Part shown: positions 1 to 7,585 of the stretch, piece by piece
Position numbering within the stretch: position 1 is the stretch's first letter
Layout of the letters: every line of letters starts with the position of its first letter
Source: Syntrophales bacterium
GTDB taxonomy: Bacteria; Desulfobacterota; Syntrophia; Syntrophales; UBA2192
Direction: 5' to 3'
Length of the DNA stretch: 11,278 nt
NCBI GenBank assembly: GCA_025454095.1
Contig: JALOPC010000021.1
Coordinates: 1 to 11,278 of the forward strand
Notes under the pieces: model-generated
What the model was told of the DNA's origin: nothing
The model's input: the letters and a program-made list of their open reading frames with translations, nothing else
Databases searched by the model: none
Position numbers and translations under genes: made by a program

Positions 1-1230
1 CCGGATCTCCTGGGCGTTGCGGGTCACCATGGCCGAGGTCTGCTGCTGCATCTCGCGCAGCCGGCGGGCCCCCTGGGCGGCGTAGTCCGACGCCCAGCGC
101 TCGTTGATCTTGTAGGAACCGAACATGGAGGAGAAGTTGTCGGCCCAGGGACCGAAGCGCTCCGCCGGGGCCGTCACGGTCAGGTGGCGGAAGCTCCAGT
201 TGGTTCCGAGGCGCGAGCCGAAGGAGATCCCGAAGGTGTACCCCCGGATCGGCTTCCCTTCCCGGCTCGTGAAGGAGTAGATCATCTCCTCGACGGTGAC
301 GGGGCCCGCCGTGTAGACCTGCCCCATCTGACGCGCCACATCGGAACGCGGGATCACCTTCTCGTAGCGCATGTTCGAGGCCAGCCCGTAGCGGGCCGTG
401 ATGAACTGCCAGGCCTGGTTCGGGGCGAGGTACGGCGAGACGAGGATGCCGGGCTGGTTGACCCGCATCTGCGGGGTGAGCAGCTCGACGTTGCCCGAGA
501 TGAACGAGTAGCCGCCGGCATCCCCGGCGACAAAGGTCCCCTTGCCGTGATCCTGGCACTGCCAGCCCTGGGGGATCAGGAAGGACGCCGAGCCGTCCCG
601 CAGGCGGTAGGGCGCGAGCTGGGCCTTGACGGGGGCGGCCGCCGCTCCCGCCGGGGCGACGGCGCCCTTCATGACGCGGACGTTGGACAGCACGGTGAGC
701 AGCGTCGGCCTCATCGCCGCGAGCTGTCCCGCCGGGGCTTCGATGCGGGCGCAGGTCGCCTCCGCGCCGCGCAGGGTCGCCCACGAGCGGAATTCGGTTT
801 TCCCCCGTCTCGGGGGCGAGTAGGTCCCGTCGAACACGAGCGTCGCCCCGTCACGGGATGCGAAGGCGCTCCGGATCTCGAGGTCGCCGGCGGCGCGGCC
901 GAGTTTCACCGCCTCGCGCTTCGCCAGGGCCGCGGCGTTTTCGCCCTGCTGGGACGCCCCGGCGGAGAAGAAAACGGAGGCGCGGCCCGAGGGGTCCGTC
1001 GCCGTGACCTGGAGGGCCTGCCCCTCGGCCGACTCCTTCACCTTCCAGCCTTTCGGGACATAGAGGACGAAGGAAGCCTTCTCGGTGACGACCTTCTGCA
1101 TCCCCGGAGCCGGCGCCGCGGCCCGGGCGCCCTTGGCGGTCTGGGCGCCGCCGTCACCCGGCATGAATGCCGCAAGCACGACGGCGGCGGCGATACCCAC
1201 TGTGCGTAACCCTCTTGCCTGGACTTGCAT
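1..1230 (-). CDS. Exported protein with two PsbP/DcrB-like halves (3' end cut by window edge)
   Basis: The frame is open for 410 codons from an ATG at 1230 to the first base of the window, so the C-terminus is missing. A Shine-Dalgarno AGGAGG lies six bases before the ATG. The N-terminus reads as a Sec signal peptide: basic MQVQARGLR, a hydrophobic run to about residue 23, and a likely cut near GAQ at 28-30. Two similar segments follow, at about 52-190 (FVLYVPKGWKVKE, then VTATDPSGRASVFFSAGA) and about 208-380 (ASFLIPQGWQCQD onwards). Each opens with a strand ending in P-x-GW, a pattern I associate with PsbP/DcrB/Mog1-type domains; this is inference, and no enzyme motif is seen. The tail from about 383 is basic and Gln-rich, possibly helical. 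It follows the phosphoesterase gene by 47 nt on the same strand, so co-transcription is likely. Function unknown. Confidence 0.8.
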   Translation of the reverse strand, partial: MQVQARGLRTVGIAAAVVLAAFMPGDGGAQTAKGARAAAPAPGMQKVVTEKASFVLYVPKGWKVKESAEGQALQVTATDPSGRASVFFSAGASQQGENAAALAKREAVKLGRAAGDLEIRSAFASRDGATLVFDGTYSPPRRGKTEFRSWATLRGAEATCARIEAPAGQLAAMRPTLLTVLSNVRVMKGAVAPAGAAAAPVKAQLAPYRLRDGSASFLIPQGWQCQDHGKGTFVAGDAGGYSFISGNVELLTPQMRVNQPGILVSPYLAPNQAWQFITARYGLASNMRYEKVIPRSDVARQMGQVYTAGPVTVEEMIYSFTSREGKPIRGYTFGISFGSRLGTNWSFRHLTVTAPAERFGPWADNFSSMFGSYKINERWASDYAAQGARRLREMQQQTSAMVTRNAQEIR

Positions 1231-1277
1231 GATTTCCCTCCTCGTGTTTCCGGAAAACAGTGACCCGCCGCATTCCC

Positions 1278-3758
1278 CTATTCCAGCATCTCCAGCCGAA
1301 ACGTCTCGCGGGGGCCCGCCGATGGGGCGTTTGCGTGAAGGCCTGTCGCATCGGCCGTTACATACTTGTCGTTGCTGGCCCTGAACCGCACCGTGCCGTC
1401 ACCCGTCTCGCCCATGATGAACGTGGCGGCATCGTCGATCGCCGTTCGGTCGGCAAAGATCATCGTATCGAGGCCCGGGACGCCGGGCGCCGCCCTCCAG
1501 GAGAGGTAGTGCCCCCTGAAGGAGCGCAGCGCGACACTCGATGCCGCCATGCGGACCAGCTCGAACGTTTCGTAATCCCCTGCCTGTTTTCCCGCCGTCG
1601 TGACGGTCGTTCCCCCGCCCTCTTCGGCCCGCAGGTATCCGCCGTCGTGAGTGCGGAGGGCTGCGAGCCTGCAGCCCGGCCGGAACTCGCTGGTTCTGAC
1701 CCGGTCGGGGATCTCCCGCATCTGCAGGCTCTTCACGGTGGCGCCCCTGATCACGATCTCCCGGTAGACGGGCGTGCTGTTCTTGACAGCGCCCGATGTC
1801 GCGAGGATGGGCGAATTGACCATCTGCCACCCGTAGCGCGCCAGCAGCACCGCCGCGTTGTCCGTGGGCGTGAAGACCCGGTCGGCATAATTGTCGTGAT
1901 AGTAGAAATACCCGGTCCCCGCGCCGGCCTGGGCCTGCCGTTCCACCCTGAACTCGTGCACGTAGTGCGAATGGCCGGCGAGGCAGAAGACGCACCGCCT
2001 CGTCGACTGTCCCTTTCGCCGCGCAATCCGGTTGAACAGCGAGCCGATCTCGCCGTCGGCGCTGCCGAAGTTGAGGTAGGGGTCCCGGCCCCCGTTTTTG
2101 AAGTGTCTTGTTCCCTTCAGGGAAAACCCATCCGCCGCCAGTTCGATCCGGGTCTTCCCGTAGAGTTCCTCGATCAGCTTTTCGGCCGGGTTCGGCAGGC
2201 GCAGATCGCGCCGCTTGTCCTGCTCGAACAGCACGTCGTTGGGCCCGTTGAGGTTTCCCTCCAGTCCCACGAACGGGGCGTGGCTGAAGATCAGCAGGAG
2301 CTGGTCGTCCTGGAGACCGGCCAGCGCCTCGTCGAGCATGGCAATGTGGTGCGCCAGGACGCCCCGGTTGTGCGACCCGTCGTTGCGGTAGTCCTTCACC
2401 CAATCGTCCCCGCTGCCGGCCAGCTCGTTCCAGATCAGATCCTCCTTGTCGGGATAGCGGTCGGGGCCGGTGTTGAAAAAGACCAGTTTGCAGGCGCCGA
2501 TGTTGACGGTGAAGTCCGTGTCCCAGCTGACCGCGGCGAGATACTGGTTCAGGTGCTTGACGTTCGGTTTCGCGACCCAGTAGGCCCAGTCGTGATCCAG
2601 CGAAGCGGCCCAGGAGTTTTTAATGGCCCGGGATTCCTTGTGGTTCTTCCGGTTCGCGATACTCGGGTGGAGGGCCTCGCGCCGCGGGAAGGCCCAGTAG
2701 TCGTACTCGCGAGCCTCGCGCTGGGTGAGGCCGAATGAGCCGTACCCGTTACGATCGTAAAGCGACAGGGAGAGGATCGTGGTGCTGAAGTTCAGCAACG
2801 ATTCGTGGACGAGGTAATCGTGGTTGCCCAAGACGGTAAAGATGGGACACAGCAGTTCCTCGCCTTTGCCGTCGGCGCCCAGGAGGATCTCCCGGAATTT
2901 CTCGACGTTGGAGGGTGCCCAGGCCCCCTCGACGTGTTCCCCCGTCGTCTCCTCCCGCGGAAGCGACCTGTAGTCGGGTGCCAGGTCGCCCTGGCCGCAG
3001 ATGAATTTCCCGTTGATGTACCCGTCGTAGTAGTGATCGACGAGGTCCCCCGTGGCGACAACGAACACGCGCTCCCCCGCACGGACCCGATCGTTGGCAT
3101 GGCGGACCAGGGATCGGAGATTGTCGTTGAAGTTGTTGTAACGCGCCTCCAGCTCCCGGCACTCCCGCTCGGTTCTCACTTCGCTGAGGATCCTGGGGAT
3201 GCGGTCGTTTCGCCGGGCGATGTGAAGATCCGTGATGTGGAGGATCACGATGGTGTCCTGCGGGGCGGGGGCCGTGGGCCAGATGTAGAGGGCGTGGCTG
3301 TTGACGGAATCGGCGAATCGGATGCCGTTCACCTCGCCGCCGCCGAAGCGCAGATTCAGGAGCCTGGGCCACGCGACCCGGGCCGAAAGGGCTTGGAGCT
3401 GCTCTTCCGTGATGCCTGCGGTGACGGGGAATTCCCAGCGGTATCCCCGGTCGTACTGGTGATGCTCCGCGGTCAGCGGCAGCTTCTGGCCGGAGTAATC
3501 CGTCTCGAACGGAGCGATCCGGTGGTATCGGTGGACCTTCTTGACGGTGAGCGGGATGTCGTCGCTCGACGGCTTGAGCCCGACCTGGATGAACGGAGGG
3601 TTTCGCCGCAGCGCCGGCTCCACTTCCCATGTCTCCGGCGTTTTCTCGCTTCCCCCGGCAACGGCGATCACGAAATTCAGAAGGCCGTTCGGGGCGGTCA
3701 GGATGGGATGGCCGAGGTTCGGCCGGACCAGACGCAGGGGTTGCAGTTCTCCAGGCAT
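1278..3758 (-). CDS. Calcineurin-like metallophosphoesterase with C-terminal beta-trefoil domain
   Basis: An 826-residue protein with the full motif series of the metallophosphoesterase superfamily: D-x-H in ITDLH (D177, H179), GDLVD (237-241), GNHD (311-314), SHAP (H493) and GHSH (595-598). These should bind two metal ions and hydrolyse a phosphoester; the substrate cannot be read from the sequence. Residues 1-165 form an extra N-terminal region that looks beta-rich. The catalytic domain carries long insertions, roughly 243-300 and 320-425. Residues 697-826 hold three repeats of about 40 residues, starting near LAALRTHDGGYL, VALRSFRGHYL and VRFRASNDKYV. This is the threefold pattern of a fascin/ricin-type beta-trefoil, which often binds sugars or filaments. 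No signal peptide is seen at the chosen start, whose AGGAGG lies five bases upstream, so the protein is either cytoplasmic or exported by another route. It is probably first in a unit with the downstream exported protein. Confidence 0.9.
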   Translation of the reverse strand: MPGELQPLRLVRPNLGHPILTAPNGLLNFVIAVAGGSEKTPETWEVEPALRRNPPFIQVGLKPSSDDIPLTVKKVHRYHRIAPFETDYSGQKLPLTAEHHQYDRGYRWEFPVTAGITEEQLQALSARVAWPRLLNLRFGGGEVNGIRFADSVNSHALYIWPTAPAPQDTIVILHITDLHIARRNDRIPRILSEVRTERECRELEARYNNFNDNLRSLVRHANDRVRAGERVFVVATGDLVDHYYDGYINGKFICGQGDLAPDYRSLPREETTGEHVEGAWAPSNVEKFREILLGADGKGEELLCPIFTVLGNHDYLVHESLLNFSTTILSLSLYDRNGYGSFGLTQREAREYDYWAFPRREALHPSIANRKNHKESRAIKNSWAASLDHDWAYWVAKPNVKHLNQYLAAVSWDTDFTVNIGACKLVFFNTGPDRYPDKEDLIWNELAGSGDDWVKDYRNDGSHNRGVLAHHIAMLDEALAGLQDDQLLLIFSHAPFVGLEGNLNGPNDVLFEQDKRRDLRLPNPAEKLIEELYGKTRIELAADGFSLKGTRHFKNGGRDPYLNFGSADGEIGSLFNRIARRKGQSTRRCVFCLAGHSHYVHEFRVERQAQAGAGTGYFYYHDNYADRVFTPTDNAAVLLARYGWQMVNSPILATSGAVKNSTPVYREIVIRGATVKSLQMREIPDRVRTSEFRPGCRLAALRTHDGGYLRAEEGGGTTVTTAGKQAGDYETFELVRMAASSVALRSFRGHYLSWRAAPGVPGLDTMIFADRTAIDDAATFIMGETGDGTVRFRASNDKYVTADATGLHANAPSAGPRETFRLEMLE

Positions 3759-4070
3759 GGCACCCTCCTTTCGGCGTGGTCGCGCCCAGTGTTACTGGAT
3801 CGGGTTTCCTCCCGGGATCGATCATCCCATATTGAATGGTACTGCTTAACTGACCGGACAAAAAAGCAAATCGGATCGGCCGTGCCATTATGGCACAGGA
3901 GCGGGCCTCCCGCCGCAGAGGCCTCGCAGAGGGAAAACCCGCATCAACTCGTTGAAACAAAAGAGTGTTTTATTTTGCCGCCCGCGCGGCACGGCCGATG
4001 CTCATCCCCGATGTCAAGAAGACACGGGGTCAATCCAAACCGGAGCAAACGAAAAAGAGAGGGCCGAAAG
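3759..4070. other. Divergent intergenic region between phosphoesterase and SH3-like gene
   Basis: This 312-nt spacer must contain the start signals for two divergent genes. It is less GC-rich than its surroundings, with AT-rich patches at 3857-3870 and 3952-3976. It holds a dyad GGGAT-N5-ATCCC at 3814-3828, a perfect 15-bp palindrome at 3882-3896, and a possible hairpin with arms GGCCTC (3904-3909) and GAGGCC (3918-3923). A TTGAAA at 3952-3957 lies before TATTTT at 3971-3976, but the 13-nt spacing is too short for a normal sigma-70 promoter, so no promoter is called. I recognise no riboswitch consensus and no short gene in it. Confidence 0.6.
3882..3896. promoter_or_regulatory. Perfect 15-bp palindrome, candidate operator
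   Basis: Arms GTGCCAT and ATGGCAC are exact reverse complements around a single central T. The site sits 123 nt before the phosphoesterase start and 174 nt before the SH3-like gene start, in the divergent spacer, so a dimeric regulator bound here could act on both. There is no T-run after either arm, which argues against a terminator. The regulator is unknown and none is encoded in the window. Confidence 0.4.
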
Positions 4071-4433
4071 ATGAAGACGTTAAAGATGCTTTTCGTGCTG
4101 GTCTGCCTCCTGGCGTACATGTGGGTATTTTCCATGCCGGCGCAGGGGCAGGATTTCAAACCGCTGTTCGCGCCGCACCCGCAGAAAATCGCGGCGGACA
4201 CCACCCTCCCGTTCCAGGCCCTGGTCGAGAGGAACAGCCCGCTGTACGCCGACCGGCAGATGACCGAGAAAATCAAGGATGTGCCGGCGGGCCATCACGT
4301 CACGGTTCTCAAAAAATATGGAACCGGGAACGGCGACCGCCCCCTGATCCTCCTGGTGGCGTATACCGACACCCAGGGAAAGGACCACATGGGCTGGTTC
4401 TACGGCACCATGCATGTCCGCTTGCCTCATTAG
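4071..4433 (+). CDS. Small exported SH3-like domain protein
   Basis: This is the only plus-strand gene, 120 residues ending in TAG. The start is the ATG at 4071, seven bases after a partial Shine-Dalgarno GAGAGGG. The signal peptide is clear: MKTLK, a hydrophobic stretch to about residue 22, and a likely cut after PAQG (23-26). The mature part, from about residue 47 (PFQALVERNSPLYADRQMTE, then VPAGHHVTVLKKYG and later HMGWFYGTMHVRL), has the order seen in bacterial SH3 domains: a strand, a short loop naming the 'exposed' residue pair, a P-x-G turn, and a final W-F/Y-x-G strand. Such periplasmic domains usually bind peptidoglycan or partner proteins; that role is inferred. It converges tail to tail with the gluzincin-like gene, 86 nt away. 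Codon use matches its neighbours. It could also be simply a lineage-specific hypothetical protein. Confidence 0.8.
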   Translation: MKTLKMLFVLVCLLAYMWVFSMPAQGQDFKPLFAPHPQKIAADTTLPFQALVERNSPLYADRQMTEKIKDVPAGHHVTVLKKYGTGNGDRPLILLVAYTDTQGKDHMGWFYGTMHVRLPH

Positions 4434-4446
4434 TCTTTCGGAGGGT

Positions 4447-4466
4447 CCGGGGCCGGCTTTCCCCGG
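4447..4466. terminator. Weak hairpin between convergent genes
   Basis: Arms CCGGGG (4447-4452) and CCCCGG (4461-4466) enclose an eight-base loop, in the 86-nt gap between the stop of the plus-strand SH3-like gene and the stop of the minus-strand protease-like gene. The position suits a shared terminator, but there is no T-tract on either side. A Rho-independent role is therefore doubtful. Confidence 0.25.
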
Positions 4467-4519
4467 CAACGTCCGTCCGCCCCGGGCCCTCGCCTCTTGT
4501 TCCGCTCGGATCCCGCACG

Positions 4520-5410
4520 TCACGTCCCCCCGCGGGATGTCTTCGGCAGCCGCTGTGCTTCGCTGCAGGCATCCTTCGGGTTGCGGTTCAGCAGAATCAG
4601 CAGGGTTTCGACCCGTTTCCCATCGGGCTTCTTCGTGTCGAGGGACTGAAGCCACCGGGCCTCCAGGTCCTTCAAAGACAGCCCGAAAACCTCCTCCCAG
4701 GGACGCTTCCCGCCTTCCGAGAGCTTCCAGAAGCGATTGACCTTCTCCGCGCCGTAGCCCGTAAGGAGCCAGTCCCCGAAGGAACCCGACTCGGCGTACA
4801 TCACGTGCTGCCGGGGCCTGCTCAGCACGACGGGCACGCCCCCGCGGGTGGACATGCCCCACTGCTTGTGATCGGGGCCCAGTTCGGAAAGGGGAATGTA
4901 GGCCTGTTTCCTGCGGAAGGCTTCGACCCACTCGTCGGAGCTGAAGCCGCACAGGGGAAAGGTCAGGGGATTGCCGAATCGGACTTCCATGGGGATGCCC
5001 ATCATGTTCCGCACCAGCTTGTCGGGGCTGATGAAGACGGCGTGGGTGAGCTTGTGCGCCACCATCTGGGGCTCCCGGTCCACCCCGAAGATCCGGACGA
5101 CACGGATCTTGCGGTTGTGCTCCCTGACCGAGAGGAAGACCGTGGAGTAGGTCCCGCCGCGGGGCTCGTCGAACTCGAGACGGATCTTGCCGAGCTGCTC
5201 GACATTGGCAGCCGTCCCGTAGAACCGGAGGACCTTGTCGAGTTTTTCCCGGGCATCCTTCGTCAGGGCCGCCTGACGATCGGCGGGAAGCTTTCCCGTC
5301 AGGTCGCGGACCACGAAGATGTCCGTCTCCATGGCGGCAAGGGTTGCCGGGAATAAATACAGCAGCAGCAGAAGCGCCGCCAAGAATGATGACGCACGGA
5401 CCGTCTTCAT
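4520..5410 (-). CDS. Exported gluzincin-like peptidase homologue with HKLTH in place of HExxH
   Basis: A 296-residue protein, starting at an ATG preceded by GGAGGG at 5 nt. A signal peptide covers about residues 1-26 (hydrophobic LAALLLLLYLFPATLAA). The layout resembles the peptidase-MA-like gluzincins. There is an N-terminal region with a strand FLSVREHNRKIRVV, then VAHKLTHAVF at 117-126, a downstream EWVEAF (E163, the expected third zinc ligand), and a C-terminal helix set ESGSFGDWLLTGYG (207-220) and FGLSLKDLEARWLQSL (242-257) typical of that family. H119, H123 and E163 could still bind zinc. The general-base glutamate of HExxH is lysine 120 (codon AAG, bases 5051-5053), so ordinary peptidase activity is unlikely. 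The rest is intact, with no frameshift, which suggests selection as a binding or regulatory protein. It lies 45 nt after the transglycosylase gene and is probably co-transcribed with it. Confidence 0.8.
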   Translation of the reverse strand: MKTVRASSFLAALLLLLYLFPATLAAMETDIFVVRDLTGKLPADRQAALTKDAREKLDKVLRFYGTAANVEQLGKIRLEFDEPRGGTYSTVFLSVREHNRKIRVVRIFGVDREPQMVAHKLTHAVFISPDKLVRNMMGIPMEVRFGNPLTFPLCGFSSDEWVEAFRRKQAYIPLSELGPDHKQWGMSTRGGVPVVLSRPRQHVMYAESGSFGDWLLTGYGAEKVNRFWKLSEGGKRPWEEVFGLSLKDLEARWLQSLDTKKPDGKRVETLLILLNRNPKDACSEAQRLPKTSRGGT

Positions 5411-5455
5411 CTCTTCCCTCCATGCGCGGATGCACGTTCAGGAACGGGGGAAAGG

Positions 5456-6952
5456 CTATTTTGCGGCACTCGGCGCCACCTGCTCGCGGGCCTTTCGGGT
5501 CGCCTCCACCGCGTCGAGTTGGAGCCTGTAGGCCACGTAGTACTTGTAGATGTTGCGCACGTAGGTCGTGGTCTCCATCCCGATCCGCTGGGCCGTCACG
5601 ATCTCCACGTTGTTGAACCACTTGTCGGGGTCCAGCCCCCGCTTTTCCGCCTCTCTGCGCATCTTTGAGACGTTGCCCGGGCCGCAATTGTAGCTGGCGA
5701 AGGCAAAGAGCGTCCGGTTGTTCTCGGTGAAGTTCGCATCGGGGAAGTACTTCGTCATGAGCCGGTCCATGTACTTCGCGCCGGCGTGGATGTTGGGCTC
5801 GAGGATGCGGATGTCGCCCACGTTCAGTTCCTTGCCGGTGGCGGGCATCACCTGCATGACCCCGATGGCGCCCACGTGGCTCTTGGCGTCCTGCTTGAGC
5901 TGCGACTCCTGGTAGCCCTGCGCGGCCAGCATGAGCGGGTCGAAGTGGTACTGCTCCCCGTACTTCTGGAACAGGGCAAGCGTCTGCTCGAAGCGCTTCC
6001 ACTCCGCCGTGCCCGTCGGGTTTTTCATCTGCCTGACCCGCGACATGTACTGCTTGAGGCGGTAGGCGGCAACACCCTGCTTCTTGAGGTAGTTCTTGTA
6101 AAAATCGAGCACCTCGGCTTCCAGTTTCGTACTTCCTTTCCGGATTGCCCACCCGAGCTTTCCCCCTTCCCGCACGGCAGCCTGCTCGTTCACTTTGATT
6201 CCGGGCAGGATCTGCGCCCACATCTTTGCTTTCCAGTCGTCGACGACGATGACGCTCAGGAGGCCGGCATTGAGCATCTCCATCATGTCCTCGTCCTCCA
6301 GCGAGTCGGGGACGAGCACCAGTTTCGCGGGGGTCTTGCCTTCTTTCTTGAGGCGGGCGTTGAGGGTCTCGAGGCTCTCGTAGTAGCTCGACGCCTTGCG
6401 GACGTGGACCGTCTTGCCGGCAAGGTCATCGGGGGAGGAGATCGCGGGGGAGGCCGGCCCGGTGACGACAAGTTCCCGCATGCTGCGCGTCCCTTCCTGC
6501 GAGACAAAATCCACGACCTTGAGGCGCTCCTCGGTGACGGTCAGGTTCCCCATGGCGAGATCCCCGATCCCCTGGACGACCTCCGGGAGAAGCTTGTCGC
6601 GCGTGGTGGGGATGATGTAGATCGTCAGCGGGCGTTTGCCCAGCTTCCTGGCGTACTTCTTGTTGATCCACCGCTCGAAGTCGCGCACGGTGTCGGCTGT
6701 GATGCCCCGTTCATGCCCCTTGTCGTTGAAGTAGAGGGATCGGCTGTAGGGAACGAGCGCCCGGATCATGCGGCGCTCGAGCATTTGGTCGAAGTCGCCC
6801 GTCCGGGGCTTGAAGGAGATATCCAGCTGCCGGGCCCCCGAACCGGACTTTGGTTTCGATTTGGCCATCGCCGGCGCGGACGGCTCGCCGAAGGCGCTAG
6901 CGGCCAGCACCAGTGACAGGGCGATTCCCAACATCACGCGAACGATCGTCAT
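5456..6952 (-). CDS. MltF-type lytic murein transglycosylase (SBP-like plus SLT domain)
   Basis: A 498-residue exported protein. Residues 1-22 are a signal peptide (MTIVRVMLGI, then LVLAASAFG) without a lipobox cysteine, so it is probably soluble in the periplasm rather than anchored. Residues about 60-290 form a family-3 solute-binding-like domain: ITADTVRDFERW, IGDLAMGNLTVTEERLKVVD (139-158), VHVRKASSYYESL and a closing GWAIRKGS. Residues about 325-475 form an SLT/lysozyme-like domain: GYQESQLKQDAKSHVGAIGV with catalytic E349, MQVMPATG (366-373), NIHAGAKYMD and FASYNCGPGNVSKM (418-431). This matches MltF, which cleaves glycan strands to 1,6-anhydromuropeptides and whose binding-like domain controls activity. 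The start ATG follows a GGGGGTGG stretch at 4 nt. It sits 57 nt after the ECF S-component gene and 45 nt before the HKLTH protein, in an apparent operon. The name mltF is avoided because the E. coli protein is a lipoprotein and orthology is unproven. Confidence 0.9.
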   Translation of the reverse strand: MTIVRVMLGIALSLVLAASAFGEPSAPAMAKSKPKSGSGARQLDISFKPRTGDFDQMLERRMIRALVPYSRSLYFNDKGHERGITADTVRDFERWINKKYARKLGKRPLTIYIIPTTRDKLLPEVVQGIGDLAMGNLTVTEERLKVVDFVSQEGTRSMRELVVTGPASPAISSPDDLAGKTVHVRKASSYYESLETLNARLKKEGKTPAKLVLVPDSLEDEDMMEMLNAGLLSVIVVDDWKAKMWAQILPGIKVNEQAAVREGGKLGWAIRKGSTKLEAEVLDFYKNYLKKQGVAAYRLKQYMSRVRQMKNPTGTAEWKRFEQTLALFQKYGEQYHFDPLMLAAQGYQESQLKQDAKSHVGAIGVMQVMPATGKELNVGDIRILEPNIHAGAKYMDRLMTKYFPDANFTENNRTLFAFASYNCGPGNVSKMRREAEKRGLDPDKWFNNVEIVTAQRIGMETTTYVRNIYKYYVAYRLQLDAVEATRKAREQVAPSAAK

Positions 6953-7009
6953 GGACCACCCCCTTGTCTCTCTTCCGGCTGACGATTCCGGTTTTCGCCT
7001 CCGATGTCG

Positions 7010-7543
7010 CTAGTTGCGGTCGCCGCGCGCCAGCATCCGCAGGACGGTGTACCCGCCGAGGATCTGCAGCACGATGCCGGGCAGCCCGACCCGGAAGTCG
7101 GCCAGCGCCGCCGCCAGCGATGCGGACAGGAACCCTTCGACGATCCCTCCGGCAACCTGGTAGCCCAGGACGGCAATCGCGACGGCAAGGAGCGAAAGCC
7201 CGAAGCGGCGGGCGATCCAGGAAGCGATGGCCGCCAGGAGCACGGACTTGACGAGGATGGCAGGCAGCATCGCCTGAACGGGCATCCCGGTGAGCGCGTG
7301 GTTGGCAAGGGGGGAGAGGACCGCCGTGGCAAGCCCGGCCGCAAGTCCGAACCGCCAGCCGGCGACGAGCGTGAAGAAGTAGATCGGCAAAAGCATCGGC
7401 CCCCCGCCGGGCACGAGGTGGCACAGGGCGGGCAGGGCGATGTTCCCCGCGACGAAGAGCGTCGTGTAGAGGTAGAAACGGGCTTCGGCGACGGACAGCG
7501 GCTTCACCGGGGCGCCGCAGGCCGGAGAGGCTGCGAGGGACAT
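7010..7543 (-). CDS. ECF-type transporter S component (orphan, substrate unknown)
   Basis: A 177-residue, very hydrophobic inner-membrane protein with about six predicted helices (starts near 21, 50, 66, 92, 114 and 150). The segment GGGPMLLPIYFFTLVAGWRF (46-65), then GLATAVLSPLANHALTGMP (70-88), is the kind of sequence seen in S components of energy-coupling-factor transporters: a G-P-M-x-x-P-I/F motif, an inner loop, then a helix with a conserved N/H-x-L-T-G-M-P. S components bind a vitamin, metal or similar small molecule and share a common EcfAAT energising module. No EcfA or EcfT is in the window, so the module must be elsewhere, or the protein works alone. The start follows AGGAG at eight bases. 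It has its own promoter (7586-7614) and heads the unit with the transglycosylase and the HKLTH protein. Its family is fairly clear; its substrate is not. Confidence 0.75.
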   Translation of the reverse strand: MSLAASPACGAPVKPLSVAEARFYLYTTLFVAGNIALPALCHLVPGGGPMLLPIYFFTLVAGWRFGLAAGLATAVLSPLANHALTGMPVQAMLPAILVKSVLLAAIASWIARRFGLSLLAVAIAVLGYQVAGGIVEGFLSASLAAALADFRVGLPGIVLQILGGYTVLRMLARGDRN

Positions 7544-7585
7544 GGTCGTCTCCTTTCGAATGGAAAAACTGGGAAGGAATGGTTT

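Noticed and set aside
184..1209. Long plus-strand open frame opposite the exported protein
   Set aside because: Arg/Gly/Pro-rich and low in complexity, with no domain or ribosome site. It is the antisense shadow of a minus-strand gene that has a signal peptide and a Shine-Dalgarno.
3850..4070. Riboswitch in the leader of the SH3-like gene
   Set aside because: Some hairpins are possible, but no conserved core of a known class could be recognised.
3965..5356. Plus-strand open frame of 463 codons overlapping the SH3-like gene and the protease-like gene
   Set aside because: Crosses two better-supported genes in other frames and has no recognisable domain. The SH3-like frame has a signal peptide and ribosome site.
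4080..6221. Minus-strand open frame of 713 codons across the transglycosylase and protease-like genes
   Set aside because: Arg/Gly-rich shadow frame caused by high GC in third positions; it crosses gene boundaries.
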